From Acidipropionibacterium acidipropionici (GTDB lineage: Bacteria > Actinomycetota > Actinomycetes > Propionibacteriales > Propionibacteriaceae): a stretch of DNA of 64,000 nt. The stretch lies in assembly GCF_001441165.1 (NCBI RefSeq), contig NZ_CP013126.1, positions 2,819,551 to 2,883,550 on the forward strand, written 5' to 3'. Each line of letters starts with the position of its first letter. Position 1 is the stretch's first letter. A program made the position numbers and the translations under genes. The notes beneath the pieces were generated by a model. The model did not search any database. It was not told where the DNA came from and saw only the letters and a program-made list of their open reading frames with translations. Of this stretch, positions 45,727 to 54,658 are shown piece after piece.

Positions 45727-47877
45727 ATGGCCGGCATGCCCGCACCACGCACCGCCTTCCTCGACCTGTCGGCCCTCGCGCCGGCCAAGACCCGACCCGC
45801 CCTCATCGACGCCGATCTCGCCCGCTTCACGGCGATCGCCGAAGCCATCGACGCCCAGCTGACCACCCTGACCGCCCAGCGCCGCGACGCCCTGTCCGAC
45901 ACCGCCCGTACCGGACGGGCCGCCGCCGACCGCGATCAGGAGGTCCGCCGGATCAACTCCCGGATCCGGATCCTGCGCGACGTCGGCCCCCAGATCTGCC
46001 TGGGACGGATGGACCGCACCGGCGGCGAGCCCGTCTACATCGGGCGGATCGGGCTCAGCGACGACGCCGACCGTCGGCTGCTCGTCGACTGGCGCACCCC
46101 GGCCGCCCGCCCCTTCTTCGCCGCCACGGTCGCCGACCCGATGGGCCTTGCCGGACGCCGCCGCTTCCGCTGGCGCGACGGCCGGGTCATCGACTACTGG
46201 GACGAGGCCCTGATCCCCGACGCCGGGACGGACCCGGCCACCATGGACGCCGAGTCGGCCTTCATCGCCTCCCTGGCCGCCAGCCGCTCGCCCCGCATGC
46301 TCGACGTCCTGGCCACCATCCGCGCCGATCAGGACGCCGCGGTGCGCGCCGAGGCCCGCCGCCCGCTCATCGTGGAGGGAGGCCCCGGCACCGGCAAGAC
46401 GGTCGTCGCCCTGCACCGGGCCGCCTACCTGCTGCATGCCGACCCCACATTGAACAACCGCGGCGGGGGAGTGCTGCTCATCGGCCCCCATCCCGGGTAC
46501 CTCGCCTACACCGCCGACGTGCTGCCCGACCTGGGCGAGGACGGCGCCCGCACCGCCACCGTGGCCGATCTCCTCCCGCAGGGCCCCGACGCCCGCCCCG
46601 AGCCCGACACCAGGGTCGCGGCGCTGAAACTCGACGCCCGGATGGCCGGTGCGGTCGAGCCGGCCGTCGCGCTCTACGAGGAGCCGCCCACCGACACCCT
46701 GACCGTCGACACCCCCTGGGGGGAGGTCGCCGTCACCGCCGCCGCCTGGACCGAGGCATTCAGCGCCGCTGAGCCGGGCAGCGTCCACAACGAGGCCCGC
46801 GACAGAATCTGGCACGACCTCATCGACATCCTCGTCGACCACGCCCAGAGTCTTGACGCCCCGGAGGACCGGCTGCGCCGGGCCCTGTACGGAGACGAGG
46901 AACTGCGGGAGGCGTTCTCACGGGCCTGGCCGATCCTGAACCCCGAGGAACTCGTCGCCGACCTGTGGGAGGTGCCCGCCTACCTGCGCCGCTGCGCCCC
47001 CTGGCTGACACCCGACGAGGCGGCGCTGCTGCGACGGGGCCCCGCACATCCCTGGACCACCGCCGACCTGCCGCTGCTGGACGCCGCCACACGGCGTCTG
47101 GGAGACCGCCGCGCCGGGGCCGCCGCCCGACGCCGCCAGGCCGTCCTGGCCGAGCAGCGCAGCTACATGGACGACGTCGTCACCCACATCCTCGACGCCG
47201 ACGACGACCCCGACTCCAGCCTCGCCATGCTGCGCGGCGCCGACCTGCGGCAGGTGCTCCTGGACACCGACGCCCTCGACGATGGGACCACCGACCCGCT
47301 GGCCGGGCCCTTCGCCCACATCATCGTCGACGAGGCCCAGGAGCTCGCCGACGCCCAGTGGCAGATGCTCATCCGCCGCTGCCCCTCGCTGTCCTTCACC
47401 ATCGTCGGGGACCGCGCCCAGGCCCGCGACGGGTTCCCCGAGAGCTGGGAGGAGAGGCTGGGCCGGCTGGGCTTCCACGACATGTCGCGGGTCACCCTGT
47501 CGGTGAACTACCGCACCCCGTCCGAGGTGATGGAGGCCGCCGAACCTGTGATCCACGCCGCCCTGCCCGACGCCGCGGTGCCCACCTCGGTGCGCTCGTC
47601 CGGGCTGCCGGTGCGCCACGGCAGGATCGCTCACCTGGACCGGATCGTCGCCGAATGGCTCGACGAGAACCCCGAGGGCATCGCCGCGGTGATCGGCGCT
47701 CCCGGATTCGACGGCGGCCCCCGGGTGCGGGCGCTGTCCCCGGCCGACGTCAAGGGGCTGGAGTTCGACCTGGTGGTGATCGTCGACCCGGAGCACTTCG
47801 GCGACGGCATCACCGGGGCGGTGGACCGCTACGTCGCCATGACGAGGACCACGTCCCAGCTTGTGATCCTGCGCTGA
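45727..47877 (+). CDS. helR: HelR/HelD-type RNA polymerase recycling ATPase
   Basis: A 716-residue superfamily 1 ATPase-like protein with an N-terminal coiled-coil arm (about 20-85, AIAEAIDAQLTTLTAQRRDAL). GRIGLSDDADRRLLVDWRTPAARPFF is a strong HelD/HelR family signature. Walker A GGPGTGKT is at about 218-225, Walker B VDEAQEL and motif VI RYVAMTRTTSQL lie near the C-terminus. HelR removes RNA polymerase from stalled or rifamycin-bound complexes and gives rifamycin tolerance in Streptomyces and mycobacteria. HelD is the close alternative, but length, N-terminus and the RAE-like site favour HelR. Confidence 0.88.
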   Translation: MAGMPAPRTAFLDLSALAPAKTRPALIDADLARFTAIAEAIDAQLTTLTAQRRDALSDTARTGRAAADRDQEVRRINSRIRILRDVGPQICLGRMDRTGGEPVYIGRIGLSDDADRRLLVDWRTPAARPFFAATVADPMGLAGRRRFRWRDGRVIDYWDEALIPDAGTDPATMDAESAFIASLAASRSPRMLDVLATIRADQDAAVRAEARRPLIVEGGPGTGKTVVALHRAAYLLHADPTLNNRGGGVLLIGPHPGYLAYTADVLPDLGEDGARTATVADLLPQGPDARPEPDTRVAALKLDARMAGAVEPAVALYEEPPTDTLTVDTPWGEVAVTAAAWTEAFSAAEPGSVHNEARDRIWHDLIDILVDHAQSLDAPEDRLRRALYGDEELREAFSRAWPILNPEELVADLWEVPAYLRRCAPWLTPDEAALLRRGPAHPWTTADLPLLDAATRRLGDRRAGAAARRRQAVLAEQRSYMDDVVTHILDADDDPDSSLAMLRGADLRQVLLDTDALDDGTTDPLAGPFAHIIVDEAQELADAQWQMLIRRCPSLSFTIVGDRAQARDGFPESWEERLGRLGFHDMSRVTLSVNYRTPSEVMEAAEPVIHAALPDAAVPTSVRSSGLPVRHGRIAHLDRIVAEWLDENPEGIAAVIGAPGFDGGPRVRALSPADVKGLEFDLVVIVDPEHFGDGITGAVDRYVAMTRTTSQLVILR

Positions 47878-47881
47878 CGGG

Positions 47882-47887
47882 TAGCCT
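47882..47887 (+). promoter_or_regulatory. -10 box (TAGCCT) for the OsmC gene
   Basis: TANNNT hexamer overlapping the region just after the helR stop. It gives a leader of about 35 nt with a very strong AGGAGGAG ribosome site. Confidence 0.45.
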
Positions 47888-47928
47888 GAATGCCAGCGGA
47901 GAGTCTCCAACAACGAGGAGGAGAAGTC

Positions 47929-48354
47929 ATGCCGAAACCCACCACGAGTACTGCCAGGACCCACTGGAGCGGAAGCCTTTTCGAAGGCTCGGGAAGCACC
48001 GAGCTGGCCACCTCGCAGGTCGCCACCTTCGATGTGAAATGGTCGAAGCGCGCCGAGGCCGGAGCGGGCACCACCAATCCCGAGGAGCTGCTCGCAGCAT
48101 CCCTGGCGACCTGCTACACGATGGCTCTGAGCAATGAGCTGAGCGGGGACGGCCACGAGCCGACGTCGATCGACACCGCCGCCGAGGTGACCTTCGTCGC
48201 CGGTACCGGGGTCACCGGGATCGCCCTGCACGTGACCGGGGACGTGCCGGGTCTGGACGCCGCCGGATTCAAGGAGAAGGCCGAGTGGGCCAAGGACAAC
48301 TGCCCCATCTCCCAGGCCCTCAAGGCGGTGCCGAAGACCCTGGTGATCGGCTGA
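47929..48354 (+). CDS. OsmC-family peroxiredoxin
   Basis: A 141-residue OsmC/Ohr-fold protein with the two redox cysteines: Cys62 in SLATCYTMAL and Cys125 in DNCPISQAL, plus the NPEELLAAS motif before the first. It reduces organic hydroperoxides in the cytoplasm. The pattern is closer to OsmC than Ohr. The ATG at 47929 has AGGAGGAG upstream; a longer frame starts upstream without support. It is monocistronic by its promoter and spacing. Confidence 0.92.
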   Translation: MPKPTTSTARTHWSGSLFEGSGSTELATSQVATFDVKWSKRAEAGAGTTNPEELLAASLATCYTMALSNELSGDGHEPTSIDTAAEVTFVAGTGVTGIALHVTGDVPGLDAAGFKEKAEWAKDNCPISQALKAVPKTLVIG

Positions 48355-48406
48355 GATCACGTCTCGTGGTCACCGTCGCGTAACGCGGCTGTGGAAGGCT
48401 GGGAGG

Positions 48407-49189
48407 GTGAGAATCGTTCCTCCCGGCCACGGCGAACCCAGACGTCCCTTCGGTCCTAGAGACCCGGGGGACGCCTGGGTCGTCGCCGATTCGGGGCAGA
48501 AGTACTGGGGCAGGTTCGGGGCCGCCGGGCTTCTGGCCCTTGATCCTGAACGTGGGGTGCTGCTGCAGCACCGTGTCGGCTGGAGTCATTACGGGGGCAC
48601 CTGGGGGATCCCTGGCGGTGCGCGGCATCAGGGTGAGTCGGCCTTCGCCGGGGCGCTGCGCGAATCGGCGGAGGAGGCCGGGGTGCCGCGCGACTCGGTG
48701 ACCCCGAGGCTGATGAGTGTTCTGGACCGGCAGGTGTGGACGTACTCCACCCTGGTGGTCGACGTGATCCGGCCCTTCGACCCGGTGATCTCGGACCGGG
48801 AGAGCCTGGGGCTGGCGTGGGTACCGGTCGACGAGGTGGACTCCTACGAGCTGCATCCCGGGTTCGCCGGGTCCTGGCCGAGGCTGAAGGCGCTGCTGGA
48901 CGTGCGGCCGGTGCTCATGGTGGATGTGTCCAGCGTCACCGATGAGAATCTCATCGACGCCGTCGAGCACCGGGGGGTTCCGGCCGGGGAGCTGGGGCTG
49001 TCCGAGGATCGCTGGTTCCCGCGCATCGTGCGTGTGGCCGATCCCGATCAGGCGTTGGCCCGAGGGCTGGTGGAGGCTGCTGGGAACCCGTACCTCACGG
49101 TCGTCGGCGACGACGAGGCGGCCGGCGCTGAGCTGGTGGAGGCCGGGGCCCGGGTCAACCCGAGCGGGTGGTTCGGGAGTTGGCTGTGA
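48407..49189 (+). CDS. Nudix hydrolase with an uncharacterised C-terminal domain
   Basis: A 260-residue protein. A perfect-length Nudix box runs from Gly71 to Gly92 (GX5EX7RExxEExG; RESAEEAG), giving a diphosphate hydrolase of unknown substrate. After about residue 165 comes a separate alpha/beta-looking domain (RPVLMVDVSSVTDENLIDAVEHRG to VNPSGWFGSWL) that I do not recognise. The GTG start at 48407 sits in GGGAGGGTGAG. It is followed by the tRNA-Pro gene, so it lies just outside the island. Confidence 0.82.
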   Translation: MRIVPPGHGEPRRPFGPRDPGDAWVVADSGQKYWGRFGAAGLLALDPERGVLLQHRVGWSHYGGTWGIPGGARHQGESAFAGALRESAEEAGVPRDSVTPRLMSVLDRQVWTYSTLVVDVIRPFDPVISDRESLGLAWVPVDEVDSYELHPGFAGSWPRLKALLDVRPVLMVDVSSVTDENLIDAVEHRGVPAGELGLSEDRWFPRIVRVADPDQALARGLVEAAGNPYLTVVGDDEAAGAELVEAGARVNPSGWFGSWL

Positions 49190-49204
49190 GACGCCGTCTC
49201 CGGT

Positions 49205-49234
49205 TTGTACGTTCAGGCCGGGTTACGCTAGTGT
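49205..49234 (+). promoter_or_regulatory. Promoter of tRNA-Pro
   Basis: TTGTAC (49205-49210) and TAGTGT (49229-49234) are separated by 18 nt, a good sigma-70-type pair about 28 nt before the mature tRNA. A second TANNNT (TACGCT, 49224-49229) overlaps it. Confidence 0.5.
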
Positions 49235-49261
49235 TCTTTCTCGGGTCGCGGGAGCGATCCA

Positions 49262-49335
<74 letters not shown>

Positions 49336-49340
49336 CAGAT

Positions 49341-49380
49341 ACGGAGCCTTTCGCAGGAATGCGGGAGGCTCCGTTTGTGT
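49341..49380 (+). terminator. Intrinsic terminator of tRNA-Pro
   Basis: A perfect 9-bp stem (49341-49349 with 49366-49374) with an inner CGCA-GGAA-TGCG helix is followed by TTTGTGT. It is the clearest classical terminator in the window and separates the tRNA from hsdM. Confidence 0.8.
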
Positions 49381-49413
49381 CTTACGTGGGTTCGAGAAAG
49401 TGGTGGCCGACCG

Positions 49414-51855
49414 ATGGCTCTGAAGAAGTCCGATCTGTACAGCTCGCTGTGGGCCGGGGCCGATCAGCTGCGCGGTGGCATGGACGCCAGCCAGTACAAG
49501 GACTACGTGCTGACCCTGCTGTTCGTGAAGTACGTCTCCGACAAGGCCAAGGCCGACAGGTACGCGGACATCACCGTGCCGCCGGGCGGCGGATTCGACG
49601 ACCTGGTGAGGCTCAAGGGTCAGGCGGACATCGGCGAGAAGACCAATATCGCCATCCGGCGACTGGCTGATGCCAACTCCACCCTTCAGGGTGTCATCAC
49701 CAACGCGGACTTCGACGACCCGGACAAGCTCGGCAAGGGCAAGGAGCTGGTGGATCGGCTGGGCCGGCTCATCAGTATCTTCCAGGACCTGGACTTCACC
49801 GGCTCCCGCGCCGAGGGCGATGACCTGCTCGGCGACGCCTACGAGTACCTCATGCGGAACTTCGCCACCCAGTCCGGCAAGAGCAAGGGCCAGTTCTACA
49901 CGCCGGCCGAGGTGTCCCGTGTGATGGCGGCTCTGCTGGAGATCCCGGCCGACACCCCGAAGGGAGTCACCGCGTACGACCCGACCTGCGGGTCGGGATC
50001 CCTGCTGCTCAAGGTGGCCGACGCCTCCCCGAACGGGTTGACGCTGTACGGCCAGGAGAAGGACACCACCACGCGTGCCCTGGCTGTGATGAACATGGCC
50101 CTTCACGGATACGCGACCGCGACGATCGCCCGCGGCGACACCCTCACCGACCCGCAGTTCCTGGTCGGGACTCACCTCATGCGCTTCGACTACCTGGTCG
50201 CCAACCCGCCCTTCAGCCTCAAGTCCTGGAGCAACGGCCTGGAGAACGACTACGACCGGTTCACGGGCTACGGCTGGCCTCCGGAGAAGAACGGCGACTA
50301 CGCCTTCCTGCTGCACATGGTCAAGAGCCTCAAGGACACCGGCCGTGGCGCGGTCATCCTTCCCCACGGTGTGCTGTTCCGCGGCAACTCCGAGGCCAGG
50401 ATCCGCACCGAACTCATCAAGCGCGGCTACATCAAGGGGATCATCGGCCTGCCGGCCAACCTTTTCTTCGGAACCGGCATTCCCGCCTGCATCATCGTGC
50501 TCGACAAGCACAACGCCCAGGCCCGCACCGGCATCTTCATGATCGACGCCAGCAAGGGGTTCATGAAGGACGGGCCGAAGAACCGGCTGCGGCCCCGTGA
50601 CATGCACCAGATCATCGAGACCTTCACCCATCAGATCGAGATCCCGCGTTACTCGCGGATGGTGCCGACCGCCGAGATCGCCGAGGAGCGCAACGACTAC
50701 AACCTCAACATCCCGCGCTACATCGACTCCTCGGAACCCGAGGACATCCAGGACCTGCAGGCCCACATCTCCGGCGGGATCCCGAGCCGCGACCTCGACG
50801 CCCTCCAGCCCTACTGGGATGCCTTCCCGACCCTTCGCTCGACGCTGTTCCGGCCACTTCGCGAGGGGTACGCGGAGCTGACGGTCGACAAGCACGACAT
50901 CTCGGCCACCATCACCGGATCCGACGAGTACCAGGCCTTGGTGGCTGAGAGCACGGACGCCGTGGACGCTTGGTGGGGGAGTCACGAGACTCTGCTGACG
51001 GCCATCACCCAGAACACCAAGCCCGCCGATCTCATCGCCGAACTCGGAGACACACTCCTCGATGCGTTCAGGCCGAGGCCGCTGATCGACGAATACGGGG
51101 TCTACGAGCAACTCATGGAGTACTGGAACTCCGTGATGCACGACGACGTGGCCCTCATCATGAGCATGGGGTGGGACGACGCCGCCAGACCCAGGCAGAC
51201 CATCATCAACAAGGCCCGCGGGCTCTCCGAGACCCCAGATCTTGTGATCGGCTCGGGCCGCAAGGCCACCAGGTGGAAGACCGACCTCATCCCGCCCGCA
51301 CTGATCGTCGACCGCTACTTCCCCGAGGAGAAGGCCAGAGTCGATCAGCTGGACTCCGACGCCGAGGCCGCCTCGCAGACGGTGGAGGAGTTCATCGAGG
51401 AGAACTCCGGCGAGGACGGACCGCTCGCCGACGCCATGGAGGACGACAGGATCACCAAGGCCCTGGCCTCCAAGCGCCTCAAGGTCGCCAAGATCGAGGA
51501 CCGCCACTCCGACGAGGTCAAAGCGCTGAGCCAGCTCATCAAGCTCTACGGCAAGGAGACGGTGGCCAAGAGCGAGGCCAAGGAGGCTCACGCCGAGCTC
51601 GACCAGACGGTCCTGGACCAGTACCGGAAGCTGACCACGGCCGAGATCCAGGGCCTGGTCATCGACGACAAATGGGGACGCCGGATGACCGATGGGGTGA
51701 ATGCGGAGCTGATCGTGCTTATTCAGAAGCCCGTGGAAAGCCTGGAAGTCTTGGCTGAGAGGTATGAGAAGACCATCGCTGATCTCGATGCTGAGGTTGA
51801 GACCTTGAGTGCCCGAGTTGCTGACCATTTGGCTGAGATGGGCCTGTCGATATGA
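49414..51855 (+). CDS. hsdM: Type I restriction–modification methyltransferase subunit
   Basis: An 813-residue HsdM. The N-terminal helical domain (SDLYSSLWAGADQLRGGMD) is followed by an N6-adenine methylase with SAM motif DPTCGSGSLLL (about 189) and catalytic NPPF (264-267). The C-terminal region from about 500 is an extra helical, acidic part ending in a coiled coil (LEVLAERYEKTIADLDAEVETL). Most HsdM are about 500 residues, so this is a long form. It methylates the target with HsdS and completes the HsdR nuclease. ATGA overlap with hsdS. Confidence 0.94.
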   Translation: MALKKSDLYSSLWAGADQLRGGMDASQYKDYVLTLLFVKYVSDKAKADRYADITVPPGGGFDDLVRLKGQADIGEKTNIAIRRLADANSTLQGVITNADFDDPDKLGKGKELVDRLGRLISIFQDLDFTGSRAEGDDLLGDAYEYLMRNFATQSGKSKGQFYTPAEVSRVMAALLEIPADTPKGVTAYDPTCGSGSLLLKVADASPNGLTLYGQEKDTTTRALAVMNMALHGYATATIARGDTLTDPQFLVGTHLMRFDYLVANPPFSLKSWSNGLENDYDRFTGYGWPPEKNGDYAFLLHMVKSLKDTGRGAVILPHGVLFRGNSEARIRTELIKRGYIKGIIGLPANLFFGTGIPACIIVLDKHNAQARTGIFMIDASKGFMKDGPKNRLRPRDMHQIIETFTHQIEIPRYSRMVPTAEIAEERNDYNLNIPRYIDSSEPEDIQDLQAHISGGIPSRDLDALQPYWDAFPTLRSTLFRPLREGYAELTVDKHDISATITGSDEYQALVAESTDAVDAWWGSHETLLTAITQNTKPADLIAELGDTLLDAFRPRPLIDEYGVYEQLMEYWNSVMHDDVALIMSMGWDDAARPRQTIINKARGLSETPDLVIGSGRKATRWKTDLIPPALIVDRYFPEEKARVDQLDSDAEAASQTVEEFIEENSGEDGPLADAMEDDRITKALASKRLKVAKIEDRHSDEVKALSQLIKLYGKETVAKSEAKEAHAELDQTVLDQYRKLTTAEIQGLVIDDKWGRRMTDGVNAELIVLIQKPVESLEVLAERYEKTIADLDAEVETLSARVADHLAEMGLSI

Positions 51856-52834
51856 CAGGCCGGACTGAAGAGTTGGGGGACGTCGCTGTTTGGACTTCGG
51901 GTGGGACGCCCCCGCGAGGACTCTCCGAATACTGGTCTGGGACAATTCCGTGGATATCTGCAGCGACCCTCCGGGAATCACATATTAGTACATCGACCCA
52001 ATTCCTTACTACGTCTGGCGTCGAGGCAGGAAGCAAAATCGCCCCAACAGGGTCGACGTTGATTCTTGTTCGAGGCATGGCACTTCATCATGAACTTAGA
52101 GTTGGTATAGCGACACGAGACTTGGCGTTCAATCAGGACGTGAAAGCCCTAATCCCGCTCCCATTTGTCGAGCCAGAGTTTTTGACATACGCCATCCTTG
52201 GAAAGACACCAGAAATCTTGAGTCTGGTCAGCTCGGCCGGTAGTGGAACCGGTGTGCTCAATTCTGACCGACTGAAAAAAATTCAGATTTGGATACCGTC
52301 TCGCGATGAACAAATCTGTGTAGTTTCTCGAATTAATGACCTAGATGTCTTGGTTGGATCACTCGCGGCGACGATTGCCAAGAAGCGCGCCATCAAGCAG
52401 GGCATGATGCAGGAGCTCCTGACCGGCCGAACCCGACTCTCGGGATACACCGGGCTGTGGCGCCGTGTCTTGTTTAGCGACATTGTCACTCCGGTATCTG
52501 AACGATTAGATCCGGGTCGCGCGATTGGCCGTGTGGTTGAGCTTGAGCATTTGAGTCAATCGACTGGCGAACTGGTGGGATATAGCGATGTTCGTTCCAC
52601 TGAATCTCTCAAGACGTCATTTCATAGCGGCGATGTACTTGGAAAGTTGCGCGCATATCTTCGCAAGTTCTGGCTCGCCGATTTTGACGGATTCTGCTCT
52701 ACCGAGATTTGGGCGTTGCGACCAATCCCTAAAGTCTCAGATGGCGCTTTCATACGATACGTCGTCGAGGAGGATGCCTTTATTGAAGCGGCGAGCACGT
52801 CATACGGTACTCACATGCCTCGATCTGACTGGCG

Positions 52835-52842
52835 GGTTGTCT
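52835..52842 (+). repeat. 8-bp target duplication, left copy (GGTTGTCT)
   Basis: Identical to 55754-55761. These direct repeats flank the ISL3-family element in hsdS; ISL3 elements typically duplicate 8 bp. Confidence 0.9.
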
Positions 52843-53195
52843 GGCTCTTCCCAGATGAGGGTGTAGCGCACGTCGCGCGGCGGGCCGGCGCGTCGGTGGC
52901 CGGATAGAGGTCGAGGTCTCCCGAGGATGAGAGCTCCTACACACTCAGCCCGAAAGACCTCGACGTGCACGACGCTACCGTCGGCGGGCGCGCTGATGCG
53001 TTCGCCAGCCCCGACCTGACTGCCTTCTGCCGCCTCGACGAACTCGGCCTCGTTGTCACCGGGCAGCGACTCGAGCCGGATCGTGCCGTATTGGCCTGCC
53101 AGGTGGTCGAGCCCGACCAGTGGTGCCGGCGCTGCGGCTGCGAAGGGAGACCACGTGACACCGTGGTCCGACGGCTTGCCCACGAACCACTGGGC

Positions 53196-53204
53196 TGGCG
53201 GCCC
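53196..53204 (+). repeat. 9-bp target duplication, left copy (TGGCGGCCC)
   Basis: Identical to 54650-54658. It flanks the IS256-family element inside the ISL3 transposase gene; IS256 elements typically make 8-9 bp duplications. Confidence 0.88.
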
Positions 53205-54649
53205 GGTCAAGTCCCTTGTAGTGGTGTATCCGTTTCGTGATCTTTCGATACGGGGTCAGGCTGTCAGTTCGGGTGGGGGTCTGCTCCTTCCAGGCGGGTC
53301 TGGTCTTCGCTGACGGGGGTCTGAGGGATCCGTGAGCGTTCCAGGACCTCCAAGCCCAGGTAGCGCCGGCCCTCGGCCCACTCATCGGTCTGCTCGGCCA
53401 GCACGGCCCCGACGAGCCGGATGACGGCCTCCCTGTTGGGAAAGATCCCCACGGCATCGGTACGCCGCCGGATCGCCTTGTTCAGCCGCTCCTGAGGATT
53501 GTTCGACCAGATCTGGCGCCACACGTCGACCGGGAAACTCGTGAACGCCAACAGATCGGCCCGCGCGGCGTCCAGATGGGCATGGACCTGGGGAAGCTTG
53601 GCCTCCACACATAGTCCAGCAGCCGGTCGAACTGGGCATCCACGGCGGCCGCGGAGGGCTGGTCGTAGACCGAGTGGAGCATGGCCTTGACCGCCGGCCA
53701 CAGGCTCTTGGGACACACGCTCATCAGATTGGCCGCGTAGTGGGTCCTGCACCGCTGCCAGGCCGCCCCGGGCAGGTTCGCCGCGATCGCCTCCCTCAGC
53801 CCGGCATGGGCATCAGAAGTGACCAGCCGCACCCCGGACAGGCCCCGGGCCACCAGATCGGCGAAGAACGTGTTCCAGGCCGGCCCGGTCTCAGCGGTGG
53901 CGACCTGGAGGCCCAGGACCTCCCGGTGGCCGTCAGCGTTGACCCCGGTCGCAGTCAGCACGACCGCGTTGATGACCCGTCCGGCCTCCCGGACCTTCAT
54001 CGTCAGGGCGTCAGCGGCCACGAACGTGAACGGGCCCGCCTCGCCCAGCGGTCGGTGGCGGAAGGCCTCGACCTGGGCGTCGAGGTCGGCGGCCATCCGC
54101 GAGACCTGGGACTTCGACAAGGAGTCGATACCCAGCTGCTTGACGAGCTTGTCCATCCGGCGGGTGGAGACCCCGGCCAGGTAGGCGTCGGCGACCACGG
54201 TGATCATCGCCGACTCGGCGCGCTTGCGCCGCTCCAGCAGCCACTCTGGGAAGTAGCTGCCCTGGCGGAGCTTGGGGATCGCCACATCCACCGTGCCGAC
54301 CCGGGTGTCCAGGTCGCGGTGACGGTAGCCGTTACGCTGGACGAGGCGGTCGGGATCGGGGCGGCCGTACTCCGCGCCGGCGACCTGGTCGGCATCGGCC
54401 GACAGCAGCATGTTGATCATCGTGGCCAGCAGTGAGCGCAACAGGTCCGGGGAGCCCTGGCCCAGGGCTTGGTCCAGGACCCGGGCAGGGTCGACAATAT
54501 GGGCAGCGGTCATCGTGGTTGTTCCTTTCGAGTGAGAAGTAGAGAGCTTTCTCGAAGGATCACACGGTGACCGCGCTGCCGTCCACCACGAAGTCGCGGA
54601 GGCCGACGGGCTGGTCACCAGCGGGTTACACCACCATAAGGGGCACTAC
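53205..54649 (-). mobile_element. IS256-family insertion sequence (IS1081-like)
   Basis: A 1445-bp element between 9-bp duplications. The ends share an imperfect inverted repeat with CCCTT and GTGGTGTA in common (left 53205-53231; right about 54623-54649). It carries one transposase gene on the minus strand. It entered after the ISL3 element, since it lies inside that element's gene. Confidence 0.88.
53264..54513 (-). pseudogene. IS256-family transposase with a frameshift
   Basis: From ATG 54513 (GAAAGGAA upstream) the frame encodes the N-terminal and DDE core (VAADALTMKVREAGRV, VTSDAHAGLREAI). At about 53606-53611 it shifts: an extra TG in a TGTGTG run changes the frame. The C-terminal part with NPQERLNKAIRRRTDAVGIFP and the catalytic Glu is in another frame ending at 53264. 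Correcting the 2-nt shift gives 415 residues, the size I recall for IS1081 transposase. The uncorrected frame stops at 53482. The element is therefore probably unable to move by itself. Confidence 0.85.
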
Positions 54650-54658
54650 TGGCGGCCC
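54650..54658 (+). repeat. 9-bp target duplication, right copy (TGGCGGCCC)
   Basis: Right partner of 53196-53204; the ISL3 transposase frame resumes at 54659. Confidence 0.88.

Noticed and set aside
45727-47877. UvrD/Rep-type repair helicase
   Set aside because: It is shorter than UvrD, has the GRIGLSDDADRRLLVDWR signature and a coiled-coil N-terminus of HelD/HelR, and an RAE-like upstream site.
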